From the NCBI GenBank assembly GCA_004555245.1, contig SFIS01000011.1, positions 1 to 64,000 on the forward strand: a stretch of 64,000 nucleotides of DNA, written 5' to 3'. Shown here in pieces: positions 43,010 through 51,972 of the stretch (positions within the stretch are counted from its first letter, which is position 1; the number at the start of each line of letters is the position of its first letter). Below the pieces are notes generated by a model, which ran no database searches, was not told the origin of the DNA, and saw only the letters and a program-made list of their open reading frames with translations. The DNA is from Bacteroidales bacterium (GTDB taxonomy: Bacteria > Bacteroidota > Bacteroidia > Bacteroidales > Bacteroidaceae). A program made the translations under genes and the position numbers.

Positions 43010-44820
43010 ATGAAACGTACAATAATATCATCAGCTATAGCAGCGATAGCGGCTCTCGCCGCCACAACAGCCAAGGCTCAGACAATCAACGTAGAGCATA
43101 AAGGCGACACAACAGTTATTGTGATTGACAATCCCACAAGATACCTCATCCTTCCGATTGAAGAGGAGAGAGACGAGGCAAAAGTGAAACTCGACCTCGG
43201 ACGTGCAGACGACACATGGATGGACGTGCGCCTTGCCATCGACAGGATTGACTATGAGGTGCCATTCGAACTCTCAGCAGGCAAGCGGGCTGTGGTGAAG
43301 ATGCTCAATATCGACAGAAACGCACTCGCACTCAAGAAGATGCGACTTTCGAACACATGGGACGTGAAAAACACCGACTACTATCGCCCCATCTATCACC
43401 ACACACCGCAGTATGGATGGATGAACGATGCCAACGGACTGGTGTATAAGGACGGGGAGTATCACCTCTACTTCCAGTATAACCCCTACGGCTCGAAGTG
43501 GGGAAACATGCACTGGGGACACTCCGTCAGCCGCGACCTCGTAGCACCGTGGTCGATAAGTATAACAGTGCTGGATTCGGCAAGGATGCCATCATTGCCT
43601 TCTATACATCGGCAAGCGACAAGAACGGACAGATACAGTGCATGGCTTACAGCAAGGACAACGGCCGCACATTCACCAAATACGAGGGCAACCCAATCCT
43701 CACTCCCTTCGACGGATTGAGGGATTTCCGCGACCCGAAGGTGTTCCGCTACGAACCTGCCAAGGCTTGGTATATGATTGTTTCTGCCGACAAGGAGATG
43801 CGATTCTACAAGTCTTCCGACCTTAAGCAATGGGAGTATGTGAGCGCCTTCGGTCGTGGTTACGGAGCACAGCCAAACCAGTTTGAGTGTCCTGACTTCT
43901 TCCCGATGAGTGTCAGCGGGAAGCAGAAATGGGTCATGATTGTCAACATCAATCCGGGATGTCTGTTCGGCGGCTCGTGCACGGAATATTTCGTGGGTGA
44001 CTTCGACGGCAAGACCTTCACTTGCGACAACAAGCCGGAAGTGGCAAAATTCCTCGATTTCGGCAAGGACCACTATGCCACTGTGACATTCTCCAACCTT
44101 GGCGACCGCATCGTGGCAGTGCCGTGGATGAACAACTGGCAGTATGCCAACCTCACACCTACACAGCAGTTCCGCAGCTGCAACGCCCTGCCGCGCGAGT
44201 TGCGAATGTATGAGAAGGACGGCGATTACTATCTCTCTGCAAATGCCGTTGAGGAGACGAAGTCACTGCGCAAAAATACCGTTGAAATCGGTGATTTTAA
44301 GCTCAACGGCAAGGATGAGATGAAGACGTTGGGCGGCGAAGGAGCGTTTGAAGTGGAAGCCGACATCACTGCCTCCACTGCCAAGACCGTGGGTATAGAA
44401 TTGGCGAACGACAAGGGTGAGCGTACACTTATCTATCTCGACCTCGATAAGCATAGAGTGGTGATGGACCGCACCGAAAGCGGTGAGACCGGTTTCGGCA
44501 AGCGTTCGGCTCCCCACGACATTGAGAACAACTATGAGTTTACGGTGCGCAAGAGCGACCCTATGACAATGCGCCAGAAGAACTCCGTCAACTATGTCAA
44601 CGACTTCGCCTTGGGCACCTGGGCTCCGCTCAGCCTCTGCGAGGGCAACAAGCGCCATTTCGACATCTTCGTTGACAAAAGTTCGGTGGAACTCTTCGTT
44701 GACGGCGGACGCATAGCGATGACCAACCTCGTGTTCCCCACCAAGCCCTACGACCGTGTGCGCTTCTACGCCCTTGACGGCAATGCCAAGGTGGAAGGGG
44801 CTAAAGCGTATATCTTTTAA
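43010..44820 (+). pseudogene. Glycoside hydrolase family 32 gene split by a frameshifting deletion
   Basis: Two overlapping frames together spell one secreted GH32 (levanase/invertase type). Frame one (43010-43720) has the signal peptide, a DUF4980-like N-terminal domain and the nucleophile motif GWMNDANG, then [10 protein letters not shown]. Frame two, from about 43547, resumes at [16 protein letters not shown] and carries FRDPKV and FECPDFF with the acid/base Glu. About 20-25 residues expected between DLV and STVVD (the HWEHLP...GTIFSGS block) are absent, and the join near 43540-43550 changes frame. So the nucleophile and acid/base are on different frames. Inactive unless the join is a sequencing error or is bypassed. 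Confidence 0.8.
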
Positions 44821-44835
44821 TTGAAATATGGTATT

Positions 44836-47016
44836 ATGTCAAAGATTGGATTATTTCTGACGGCAGTCGTGGCACTTGTTGCCACGATTGCCTCACAGGC
44901 ACAGACCATCCGAATATCCACATCGCAGACGGACCTCTTCCTCAAGGTCAATCCCCAGGGACGACTCTATCAGGTGTATTTCGGTGAGAAACTTGCCCAT
45001 GCGGCCGATGCAGAGCAGCTCGACTGGGCAGTGTATGCAGGTTCTGACGGCAGTATCAGCAAGCGCGGACATGAGGCGTATGCAGCCTCGGGAGGTGAGG
45101 AATTTTTCGAGCCCGCACTTGCCGTCACTCATGCCGACGGCAACCAGACGACATATCTCCACTATAAGGAGCACTGTGTGAACAGTGTGAAAGGCGGCAC
45201 TGAGACTGTTATTACTCTCCGCGACAAACTATATCCGGTGGAGGTGAAACTGCATTATGTGGCATACGACAAGGAGAATGTCATAAAGATCTGGAGCGAA
45301 ATCTGCCATAATGAGCGTGGCGCCGTCTCTCTCTGGCGGTATGCCAGCGCCATGATCTATCTTCAGGCAGAGAGGTATTTCCTCACCAACTACCACGGCG
45401 ACTGGGCACGCGAGGCATATCCCGCCACACAGGAACTGCAGTTTGGCAAGAAGGTGATCGACACCAAACTCGGTTCGCGTGCCGCCATGCAGAGCCATCC
45501 CTTCTTCCAGTTGGCTTTCGACGCAGAGGCTTCTGCCAACTCTGGCAAGACACTGCTCGGTTCCATCGGTTGGACAGGCAATTTCTCCTGTACTTTTGAG
45601 GTGGACAATGTGGGTGTGCTGCGCCTCATTCCCGCCATCAATCCCTATGCCTCCAACTATCAGTTGAAGAGCGGCGAGGTGTTCACCACTCCCGAGTTTG
45701 TGTTCACACTCAGCTACAACGGCACAGAGCCGGCAAAGAGGAATCTTCACGACTGGGCACGCCGCTATCAGCTGAAGGATGGCATGGGCGACCGGCTCAC
45801 TCTTCTCAACAACTGGGAGAATACGGCTTTCGACTTCGACGAGGAGAAGTTGGGGCATCTCATGGACGAGGCAAAGCAGCTGGGCGTAGATATGTTCCTG
45901 CTCGACGACGGATGGTTTGGCAATGCCCATCCGCGTAACAACGACGATGCCGGACTTGGCGACTGGCAACCCAACCGCACGAAATTGCCCAACGGCATTT
46001 CCTCGCTCACACGCATGGCAACAAAGGCTGGGGTTAAGTTCGGGCTTTGGGTGGAACCGGAGATGGTGAATCCCGAGAGCGAGCTTTACACGAAGCATCC
46101 CGACTGGGCCATCACCCTTCCCGGGCGCGACACATATTACTATCGCAACCAGTTGGTGCTCGACCTCAGCAATCCCAAGGTGCAGGACTTCGTATTCAGC
46201 GTCGTTGACGACATAATGACCGAAAATCCCGACATCGCCTATCTGAAATGGGACTGCAACAGTCCGATAACCAACATACATTCTTCATATCTCAAGCAGA
46301 AGCAGTGCAATCTGTATATCGACCATGTGCGTGGAGTGTATAACGTGATGCGACGTGTGTCAGAGAAATATCCGTCGCTGCCGATGATGCTCTGTGCAGG
46401 AGGTGGCGGCCGTTGCGACTACGAGGCGCTGAAGTATTTCACCGAGTTCTGGTGTTCTGATGACACCGACCCCTACGAGCGTCTTTACATCCAGTGGAGC
46501 ATGTCGGATTTCTTCCCCGTAAAGGCGATGGCGTCGCACGTCACCAACTGGAACAGGAAGGCGAGCGTGAAGTTCAGGGTGGATGTGGCAAGCATGTGCA
46601 AGTTGGGTTTCGACATCGACCTCAAGTCGCTGTCCGCCGACGAACTGCAGTTCTGTCGCGAGGCGGTGGCCAACTACCGGCGTCTGAAGCCTGTCATCCT
46701 CGACGGCGACCAATACAAGCTCGTTTCTCCGTACAACGGCAATCATGCCGCGGTGAACTATGTGTCGAAGGACAAGCGCCGTGCCGTGGTGTTCGCCTAT
46801 AACCTTCATCCACGATATAAGGAGCATTCTGCCAATGTATGCCTTCGGGGGCTTGATGCAACAGCCACCTACGAGGTGAAGGAGATAAACCTCATGCCCG
46901 GAGCAGAAACCGAGGCAAGGAGATATACGGGCGACTATCTGATGAAGATAGGCCTGCCGTTGTTCACAGATGCGGAGGGGACGAGTGCGGTTTATGAATT
47001 TTGCGTTATGCAATAA
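44836..47016 (+). CDS. Alpha-galactosidase, GH36
   Basis: 726 residues with a signal peptide (IGLFLTAVVALVATIASQAQ). GH36 landmarks are complete: LLDDGWFGN near 355, WVEPEMVNPES near 407, the nucleophile Asp473 in LKWDCNSPITN and the acid/base region CSDDTDPYERL near 540-550. It should release alpha-1,6-galactose from raffinose, stachyose or melibiose in the periplasm or at the surface. ATG at 44836 is chosen over a TTG at 44821. It lies 15 bp after the GH32 reading frame, a pairing suited to raffinose-family sugars. Confidence 0.93.
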   Translation: MSKIGLFLTAVVALVATIASQAQTIRISTSQTDLFLKVNPQGRLYQVYFGEKLAHAADAEQLDWAVYAGSDGSISKRGHEAYAASGGEEFFEPALAVTHADGNQTTYLHYKEHCVNSVKGGTETVITLRDKLYPVEVKLHYVAYDKENVIKIWSEICHNERGAVSLWRYASAMIYLQAERYFLTNYHGDWAREAYPATQELQFGKKVIDTKLGSRAAMQSHPFFQLAFDAEASANSGKTLLGSIGWTGNFSCTFEVDNVGVLRLIPAINPYASNYQLKSGEVFTTPEFVFTLSYNGTEPAKRNLHDWARRYQLKDGMGDRLTLLNNWENTAFDFDEEKLGHLMDEAKQLGVDMFLLDDGWFGNAHPRNNDDAGLGDWQPNRTKLPNGISSLTRMATKAGVKFGLWVEPEMVNPESELYTKHPDWAITLPGRDTYYYRNQLVLDLSNPKVQDFVFSVVDDIMTENPDIAYLKWDCNSPITNIHSSYLKQKQCNLYIDHVRGVYNVMRRVSEKYPSLPMMLCAGGGGRCDYEALKYFTEFWCSDDTDPYERLYIQWSMSDFFPVKAMASHVTNWNRKASVKFRVDVASMCKLGFDIDLKSLSADELQFCREAVANYRRLKPVILDGDQYKLVSPYNGNHAAVNYVSKDKRRAVVFAYNLHPRYKEHSANVCLRGLDATATYEVKEINLMPGAETEARRYTGDYLMKIGLPLFTDAEGTSAVYEFCVMQ

Positions 47017-47274
47017 AAATAATGCACGCCTGCGTAGAGAACGCCGGTTTGACGATTTTTTTCAAAACAATAGTGACAGAAACATATTTTGTTTGGTTAG
47101 GGAATAGATTTACATTCAGGTATTGAGATTTTCTCAGGATAACATTAATTGTGGGTTCCATTAATATTGGCAGGGTTGACGTTTTTGCCTGTCAAGATTA
47201 TGGAACCCGCTTGTCGTTTTCAAAACAGGTGTTGCACGGTAGTTTCAGTTTTGTGATATTTTAACGCCATGCGT
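47017..47274. other. Gene-free region with a long hairpin
   Basis: No open frame here looks real. The region is AT-rich after the GH36 gene. Its main feature is the inverted repeat at 47153-47208 (listed separately). It ends at the promoter for the next gene. Confidence 0.5.
47153..47208. repeat. Inverted repeat with inner hairpin
   Basis: Perfect 9-bp arms GGGTTCCAT (47153-47161) and ATGGAACCC (47200-47208), with an inner TTGAC (47176-47180) / GTCAA (47191-47195) pair. No T-run directly follows, so it is not a standard terminator, though it could mark the end of the GH36 message or serve as a binding site. Confidence 0.55.
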
Positions 47275-47305
47275 TTTGCGCGGCGGATAATATTTCATAC
47301 TTTTG
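47275..47305 (+). promoter_or_regulatory. Promoter of the four-helix-bundle gene
   Basis: TTTG at 47275-47278, 19-bp spacer, TACTTTTG at 47298-47305: complete match to the Bacteroidetes consensus, 83 bp before the ATG. Confidence 0.75.
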
Positions 47306-47388
47306 CAACATCGGTTTGATATGTTCAGCCAATGTCGCTGTCGCACAGAGCGCGGCAGCCGCATCATCCGGATTTCCCTACAACCACT

Positions 47389-48198
47389 ATGGACAAGAAT
47401 AAAAACGTCAGTCTCAGGCGATACGCCGACGGCACGCCAAGCATCATGCGGCGAGCGACGATATACACCGACCTGCATTTCTACCAGAAAAGCGACGTGT
47501 TGCTGCAGCTCACCAAAGTGTTCTGCGAACGCTTTCTGCCGAAATACGGCGACCGCACCGTTGACCAGATGGTTCAGGCGGCACGTTCCATAAAGCAGAA
47601 CATAGCTGAAGGTCTAACCGACGGACAGACATCTTTCGAGGTGGAGATAAAGCTGCTGGGCATCGCAAAAGGCAGCAATCAGGAATTGCTCGAAGATTAT
47701 CAGGACTATCTCAAGCATCATTCACTGCCTGAATGGGCAGCGGCTTGCAGAGCCGACAACACGGATTATCCCGCTTCCGCGCAGTATTACATGCAGCGTT
47801 ACGACAGGCTGCGCTCCTTCTGCCGACAGCACAGCCAACTGTCGGACTATGCGCCTCTTTTCTATCGATTGACCGACGAGGAGATGGCAAACACCGCCAT
47901 CAGCCTTTGCCACATGGTTGACAGGGCGATGACAAAATTTCTGGAGAAGCGCGACCGCGAATTTGTCGAGGAGGGAGGCGTTCGCGAGCGAATGACAGCC
48001 GCCCGCCTTGACATGCGCGGCACACAGAAGCAAATCATAGCCCGGCAGGAGGAGGAGATTGCTGCACTCAAAGCACAGGTCGCCTCGCTCAACCGCGAGA
48101 TAGCCACGCTCAGACAGAGGCCGGACACCCCGGAATCTCCGGAATCTCCAGAAATTCCGGAAATCCCGGAATCTCCGGAAAATCCGGCCACCCCGTAA
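47389..48198 (+). CDS. Four-helix-bundle protein (S23/IVP-like) with suffix domain
   Basis: 269 residues related to the S23 family first seen as ORFs in 23S rRNA intervening sequences. The signature QAARSIKQNIAEG is at about residues 64-76, within four predicted helices. After the bundle comes a coiled coil (ARQEEEIAALKAQVASLNRE, about 220-240) and a Pro/Glu/Ser tail built on a 9-bp repeat (PESPESPEIPEIPESPENP). Function is unknown; the family forms pentamers in solved structures. It is followed by a bidirectional terminator shared with the regulator on the other strand. Confidence 0.82.
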   Translation: MDKNKNVSLRRYADGTPSIMRRATIYTDLHFYQKSDVLLQLTKVFCERFLPKYGDRTVDQMVQAARSIKQNIAEGLTDGQTSFEVEIKLLGIAKGSNQELLEDYQDYLKHHSLPEWAAACRADNTDYPASAQYYMQRYDRLRSFCRQHSQLSDYAPLFYRLTDEEMANTAISLCHMVDRAMTKFLEKRDREFVEEGGVRERMTAARLDMRGTQKQIIARQEEEIAALKAQVASLNREIATLRQRPDTPESPESPEIPEIPESPENPATP

Positions 48199-48204
48199 TA
48201 AAAA

Positions 48205-48240
48205 AAAGCTGCTTCTCACACTTTCGGGAAGCAGCTTTTG
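48205..48240. terminator. Bidirectional terminator
   Basis: An 11-bp perfect stem, AAAGCTGCTTC (48205-48215) with GAAGCAGCTTT (48228-48238), preceded by A-run and followed by TTTTG, so it can stop transcripts from both sides. It lies between convergent genes and overlaps the last bases of the regulator gene's end. Confidence 0.85.
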
Positions 48241-49172
48241 TCTATCAGGTTGTTTGCGATGGCGTAGATGGTCAGTCCGGCTACGGAGTGTATCTGCAGT
48301 TTCCGTGCGATGTTGCGGCGGTGAGTGATGACGGTGTTGACGGAGATGAAGAGGTGGTCGGCAATCTCCTTGTTCGACATTCCCTGCACGAGACAGACGA
48401 TGATGTCTTTCTCGCGTTCGGATACGGTGTCTTTCCCTTCGACGCTCTTTATCATGTCCGAGAGGCGTGACGATATGCCGTCGGTCTTGATGCGTTTCTC
48501 CATGAGGCGTATGGCGGGCACGAAGAGCTGGTCCTCGATGTTGCTGTGGTTCGACAGCCATTCTTCGTTGTTGTATATGTCATAGAGTATGGCGGTCAGC
48601 TTGTTGTTCGAGAGGCTGTCGTGGGGCAGGTATTTGATGATGATGCCCTTGAGCTCCTGGAATTTTCCGGAGATGTCGCTGTGGTGTTTCGAGAAAGTCT
48701 CCACGTTGTATTTGTTTGTCTCTTCGCCTCTCAGCAGTGCCTCGACGTACGGGAAGAGCGTCTTTTCCTCATATTTCATGTGCCGGCGTATGTCGTTGGC
48801 GTAGTCGTCGAATAGTTGCAGAATCATCTCCGAGAGGCTGTCTCCGTGCTGCAGCGTAGCAGACAGCTGTTCGCGTATGGCAGGCAGCTGGTAGCCGATG
48901 AAGTATGTGTGCGAAGCGCGCAGATAGCCGAGCAGTGTCTTGGCGCATATCCTGCCGTCAGTCTCTTTCGGCACATATCCGTTGATGACGAAGTTCACGA
49001 CGGCGAGGAAGGTGTAGCTGTCAACCTTCTGCTCGTCGCACACCTCCGCCACAGTCTTGTCGCCGAAGCCGAGGCGTATGCCGAAGGCTCCTAAGCCCTG
49101 CAGCATGCTGTAGTTGTCGCTGATGAGGTCGATCATCTTGTCGTCAGCTTCATATAGTTTTATGCGTTTCAT
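48216..49172 (-). CDS. Hemerythrin-type sensor fused to a LuxR-family DNA-binding domain
   Basis: 318 residues. The first 60 resemble the N-terminal domain of ScdA/RIC di-iron repair proteins (LGAFGIRLGFGDKTVAEVCD). The middle carries a hemerythrin-like His/Glu set: IRRHMKYEEKTLFPYVEALL, FSKHHSDISGKF and SNHSNIEDQLFVPAI (about 120-220). The C-terminus is a LuxR helix-turn-helix (SEREKDIIVCLVQGMSNKEI, then NTVITHRRNIARKLQI). A di-iron site that senses oxygen, nitric oxide or iron and directly controls transcription is the natural reading. It is divergent from a TonB-dependent receptor that it may control. Confidence 0.88.
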   Translation of the reverse strand: MKRIKLYEADDKMIDLISDNYSMLQGLGAFGIRLGFGDKTVAEVCDEQKVDSYTFLAVVNFVINGYVPKETDGRICAKTLLGYLRASHTYFIGYQLPAIREQLSATLQHGDSLSEMILQLFDDYANDIRRHMKYEEKTLFPYVEALLRGEETNKYNVETFSKHHSDISGKFQELKGIIIKYLPHDSLSNNKLTAILYDIYNNEEWLSNHSNIEDQLFVPAIRLMEKRIKTDGISSRLSDMIKSVEGKDTVSEREKDIIVCLVQGMSNKEIADHLFISVNTVITHRRNIARKLQIHSVAGLTIYAIANNLIDKSCFPKV

Positions 49173-49212
49173 CGTTTGTGGTGGTTTGTTTCTTACGGGT
49201 CTATCCCGCGTG

Positions 49213-49244
49213 CAAAGTTACGGATTTTCTTTCAATTATGCAAT
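49213..49244 (-). promoter_or_regulatory. Promoter of the hemerythrin-LuxR regulator
   Basis: On the minus strand: ATTG (49244-49241), 20-bp spacer, TAACTTTG (49220-49213), 41 bp before the start codon. The -7 matches fully and the -33 has one change. Confidence 0.65.
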
Positions 49245-49364
49245 CATAAAATGTAGTGATATGATGTGCGTCGTGTCTTTTCTTCTCATCTTTTCTTGGT
49301 ATGCCGTTCATCATTTCTTGGTAGGATGTTTTGTCTCGCGGCGAAAAAACTATAATTTCTGGGT

Positions 49365-49396
49365 ATTGTGCGGCAGGCGGAATTGTCATAATTTTG
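49365..49396 (+). promoter_or_regulatory. Promoter of the divergent TonB-dependent receptor
   Basis: ATTG at 49365-49368, 20-bp spacer, TAATTTTG at 49389-49396, 42 bp before the ATG. The two divergent promoters are only 120 bp apart, so a bound regulator could affect both. Confidence 0.65.
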
Positions 49397-49438
49397 CAGC
49401 CCGATAATTTCTCGCATAACAGAAAGTCAGAAAAATAC

Positions 49439-51511
49439 ATGAACATCCGTAAGACAGTTTTCTCTCTCTCAGCCTTCATGACAGGCATTGTGACAAATGC
49501 GTATGCCACGCCCGTTACGTATCAGGATAACGACGACCCTCCTCACCGTACAGTGAATCTCGACGAGGTTGTCGTCTCTGCCAACAAGAGTGTCGTGAAG
49601 CGCAAAGACGCCCCAGTGGTGGTGAACGTGCTCAACTCTTCTCTTCTCGACCAGCTCAACGCTCCCGACCTTGCAAAGACGCTCTCTTTCCAGTCCGGAC
49701 TTCGTGTCGAGAACAACTGCCAGAACTGCGGTTTCCCTCAGGTCCGCATCAATGGTCTTGAGGGTCCCTACACTCAGATTCTCATCAACAGCCGCCCCGT
49801 TGTCAGTTCTCTTGCTGGTGTCTATGGCCTCGAACAGATTCCGGCGGCGATGGTAGATAGGATAGAGTTGGTTCGCGGCGGCGGCTCGGCACTCTTCGGC
49901 GCCAATGCTGTCGGCGGCACCGTCAATGTCATCACGAAGGACCCTAAGAGCAACTCTTTCAGTCTGAACAACACGCTGTCGCTCATCGGCGGTAAGTCGT
50001 TTGAAGATGTCATGGGCGCTAACGTGTCGCTTGTCGGCGACGACAACGCCTTCGGCGTGGCTCTCTACCAAAGCTACCGCAACCGTCAGCAGTATGACCA
50101 CGACGGCGACGGCTTCTCGGAGCTTGGCAAGCTCTCCGCCCACACGTTCGGCGTTAACGGCTTCTACCGTCCCACGCATTTCTCGCGCCTCGGTCTGGAG
50201 TATCATACAACCAACGAGTTCCGCCGCGGCGGCAACAAGTTTGACCTTGAGCCCCACCTCACCGACATCACCGAGCAGACGCGCCACATCATCAACAGCG
50301 GCGGTCTCACCTACGACATCGCATGGCGCGAGTGGGCGCACAAGCTCTCACTCTTCTCGTCGGTGCAGCACATCGACCGCAACAGCTACTACGGCGCGCA
50401 GCAGGACCCCGACGCCTACGGCAAGACGAAAGACCTCACCTATGTCGGCGGCGCCACCTACACGGGCCGTTTCAGCCGCCTCCTCTTCGCCCCCGCCACG
50501 CTTACCGCCGGTGTGGAGTATCAGTACAACAGCCTCCACGACATCATGACGGGCTACAACCGCGACCTCCTTCAGGATGTCAGCATCGCCAGCGTCTATG
50601 GCCAGGGCGAGTGGACTGTGAGCAAGGTGACGCTCCTTGCCGGCCTGCGCCTCGACAGCCACAACCTCATCGACAACCCCATCGTCAGCCCGCGTCTGAA
50701 CATGATGTGGAAGGCGGCGCCCGACATACAGACCCGCCTCACATGGTCAACCGGCTTCCGCGCCCCGCAGGCCTACGACGAGGACCTGCATGTCACCGCC
50801 GTAGGGGGCGAGGCGATGCTCATCACGCTTGCCGACGGCTTGAAGCCGGAGCGTTCGAACAGCTTCAGCGCATCGGCCGACTGGACTTTCCGCCACCACC
50901 ACTTCATCTTCAACATCCTCGGCGAGGCGTTCTACACCTCCCTCTCTGATGTCTTCTATCTCCAGACGACAGGGACGGACGCTGCGGGCAACACCATACA
51001 GGAGCGGCGCAACGGCGACGGAGCCTCCGTCTATGGCTTCAACATCGACGCGAAGGCGGCACACGGCGACAACTTCTCTCTCCTCGCCGGCGTCACTCTC
51101 CAGCGCAGCCGCTACAAGAGCCTTACGGCATGGAGCGACGACCCCTCTGTCCCGCCGGTGAAGAACATGCCGCGCACACCCGACATCTACGGCTATTTCA
51201 CGATGAACATACAGCCCGTGCGCCGCTTTGACATCACGCTCTCCGGCATCTACACTGGCAGGATGTATGTCCCACATTTCGGCGAGACGGACGAGATGAG
51301 GCACACGCCCGATTTTCTCGAACTCTCGGCAAAGGCAGCCTACACCTTCAGCCTGCCACACCGCCTCAGTCTGCAGCTCAACTGCGGCGTGCAGAACATC
51401 TTCAACGCCTTCCAGAAGGACCTCGACCGCGGCGAGTACCGCGATTCCGGGTATTTCTACGGTCCCGCCCAGCCCCGCACCGTCTTCCTCGGTTGCAAGA
51501 TCAGCTACTGA
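49439..51511 (+). CDS. TonB-dependent receptor (siderophore/heme/cobalamin type)
   Basis: 690 residues with a signal peptide (TVFSLSAFMTGIVTNAYA) and a TonB-box-like LDEVVVSAN at about 39-47. The plug domain follows (RINGLEGPYTQILINSRPVV, then IPAAMVDRIELVRGGGSALF and VGGTVNVITK), and a 22-strand-type barrel ends in an aromatic residue (VFLGCKISY). A CxxC-like NNCQNCGFPQVRI lies in the plug near residue 98. It lacks the SusC carboxypeptidase domain, so it is a metal-chelate-type rather than glycan receptor; the ligand is not clear. It is divergent from the di-iron regulator. Confidence 0.9.
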   Translation: MNIRKTVFSLSAFMTGIVTNAYATPVTYQDNDDPPHRTVNLDEVVVSANKSVVKRKDAPVVVNVLNSSLLDQLNAPDLAKTLSFQSGLRVENNCQNCGFPQVRINGLEGPYTQILINSRPVVSSLAGVYGLEQIPAAMVDRIELVRGGGSALFGANAVGGTVNVITKDPKSNSFSLNNTLSLIGGKSFEDVMGANVSLVGDDNAFGVALYQSYRNRQQYDHDGDGFSELGKLSAHTFGVNGFYRPTHFSRLGLEYHTTNEFRRGGNKFDLEPHLTDITEQTRHIINSGGLTYDIAWREWAHKLSLFSSVQHIDRNSYYGAQQDPDAYGKTKDLTYVGGATYTGRFSRLLFAPATLTAGVEYQYNSLHDIMTGYNRDLLQDVSIASVYGQGEWTVSKVTLLAGLRLDSHNLIDNPIVSPRLNMMWKAAPDIQTRLTWSTGFRAPQAYDEDLHVTAVGGEAMLITLADGLKPERSNSFSASADWTFRHHHFIFNILGEAFYTSLSDVFYLQTTGTDAAGNTIQERRNGDGASVYGFNIDAKAAHGDNFSLLAGVTLQRSRYKSLTAWSDDPSVPPVKNMPRTPDIYGYFTMNIQPVRRFDITLSGIYTGRMYVPHFGETDEMRHTPDFLELSAKAAYTFSLPHRLSLQLNCGVQNIFNAFQKDLDRGEYRDSGYFYGPAQPRTVFLGCKISY

Positions 51512-51573
51512 TTATGCAGTTGGCAAGCAGAAAGCCCCGGACATCCAGAAACTCAAACACACCCGCTCAAACA

Positions 51574-51637
51574 GAAGCCCGACACCTTGTCGCGAAGCCG
51601 TCACGGCATTCCGCACAAAGTGTCGGGCTTCATTCTT
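51574..51637 (+). terminator. Hairpin/terminator after the TonB receptor
   Basis: Perfect 12-bp arms GAAGCCCGACAC (51574-51585) and GTGTCGGGCTTC (51620-51631) enclose a 34-nt loop; ATTCTTTTC follows. Probably the terminator of the receptor gene 60 bp upstream, though the loop is unusually long. Confidence 0.6.
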
Positions 51638-51670
51638 TTCCGCGCGACTTGAGAAAAAATTCCGTTCGAC

Positions 51671-51736
51671 AGCAACCATACGAACTTTTGACCGCAATCA
51701 TACGAACTTTCGACTGCAATCATACGATCACGCGAC
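51671..51736 (+). repeat. Three 22-bp tandem repeats
   Basis: Units AGCAACCATACGAACTTTTG+AC (51671-51692), CGCAATCATACGAACTTTCG+AC (51693-51714) and TGCAATCATACGATCACGCG+AC (51715-51736). The core GCAA(C/T)CATACGA is kept in all three. The array ends abruptly on both sides. No spacer structure, so not CRISPR. Confidence 0.8.
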
Positions 51737-51913
51737 GCTATTTTCAGGATTACAAGCCACACTTCCTGACACCCTCGCTGACAGCCTTTTGCACCACCGT
51801 CTTGTATGTTCTGCATCGCGTCCCGCTGTTCTCCCCACGGTTTGTGCAATGGTTTGCATTGAAAAAGTGATATGCTTGTTAGAACGAACATGTCGAAAAA
51901 TTGAAAAAAAACG

Positions 51914-51921
51914 TAAATTTG
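51914..51921 (+). promoter_or_regulatory. -7 element for the repeat protein gene
   Basis: TAAATTTG matches the Bacteroidetes -7 consensus 51 bp before the ATG at 51973. No TTTG was found at the right distance upstream, so the promoter may need an activator. Confidence 0.45.
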
Positions 51922-51972
51922 CAGCCGAACGACTTTTTTATCTAACTTTCTATATTACTTAAAACTACATCA

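Larger units (their letters stand above)
51512..51972. other. Intergenic region with hairpin, tandem repeats and promoter element
   Basis: 461 bp with no convincing gene: open frames exist on both strands but cross the hairpin and repeats and lack protein-like composition. It holds the hairpin at 51574-51631, three 22-bp repeats at 51671-51736 and a -7 element at 51914-51921, each listed separately. Confidence 0.55.

Noticed and set aside
43498..44820. Second GH32 frame as a separate complete gene
   Set aside because: It lacks a signal peptide and the nucleophile motif, and its real homology starts in mid-protein at [11 protein letters not shown]; it is the rest of the broken gene.
51671..51736. 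CRISPR-like array
   Set aside because: The three units are directly adjacent with no spacers, and there are no cas genes nearby.
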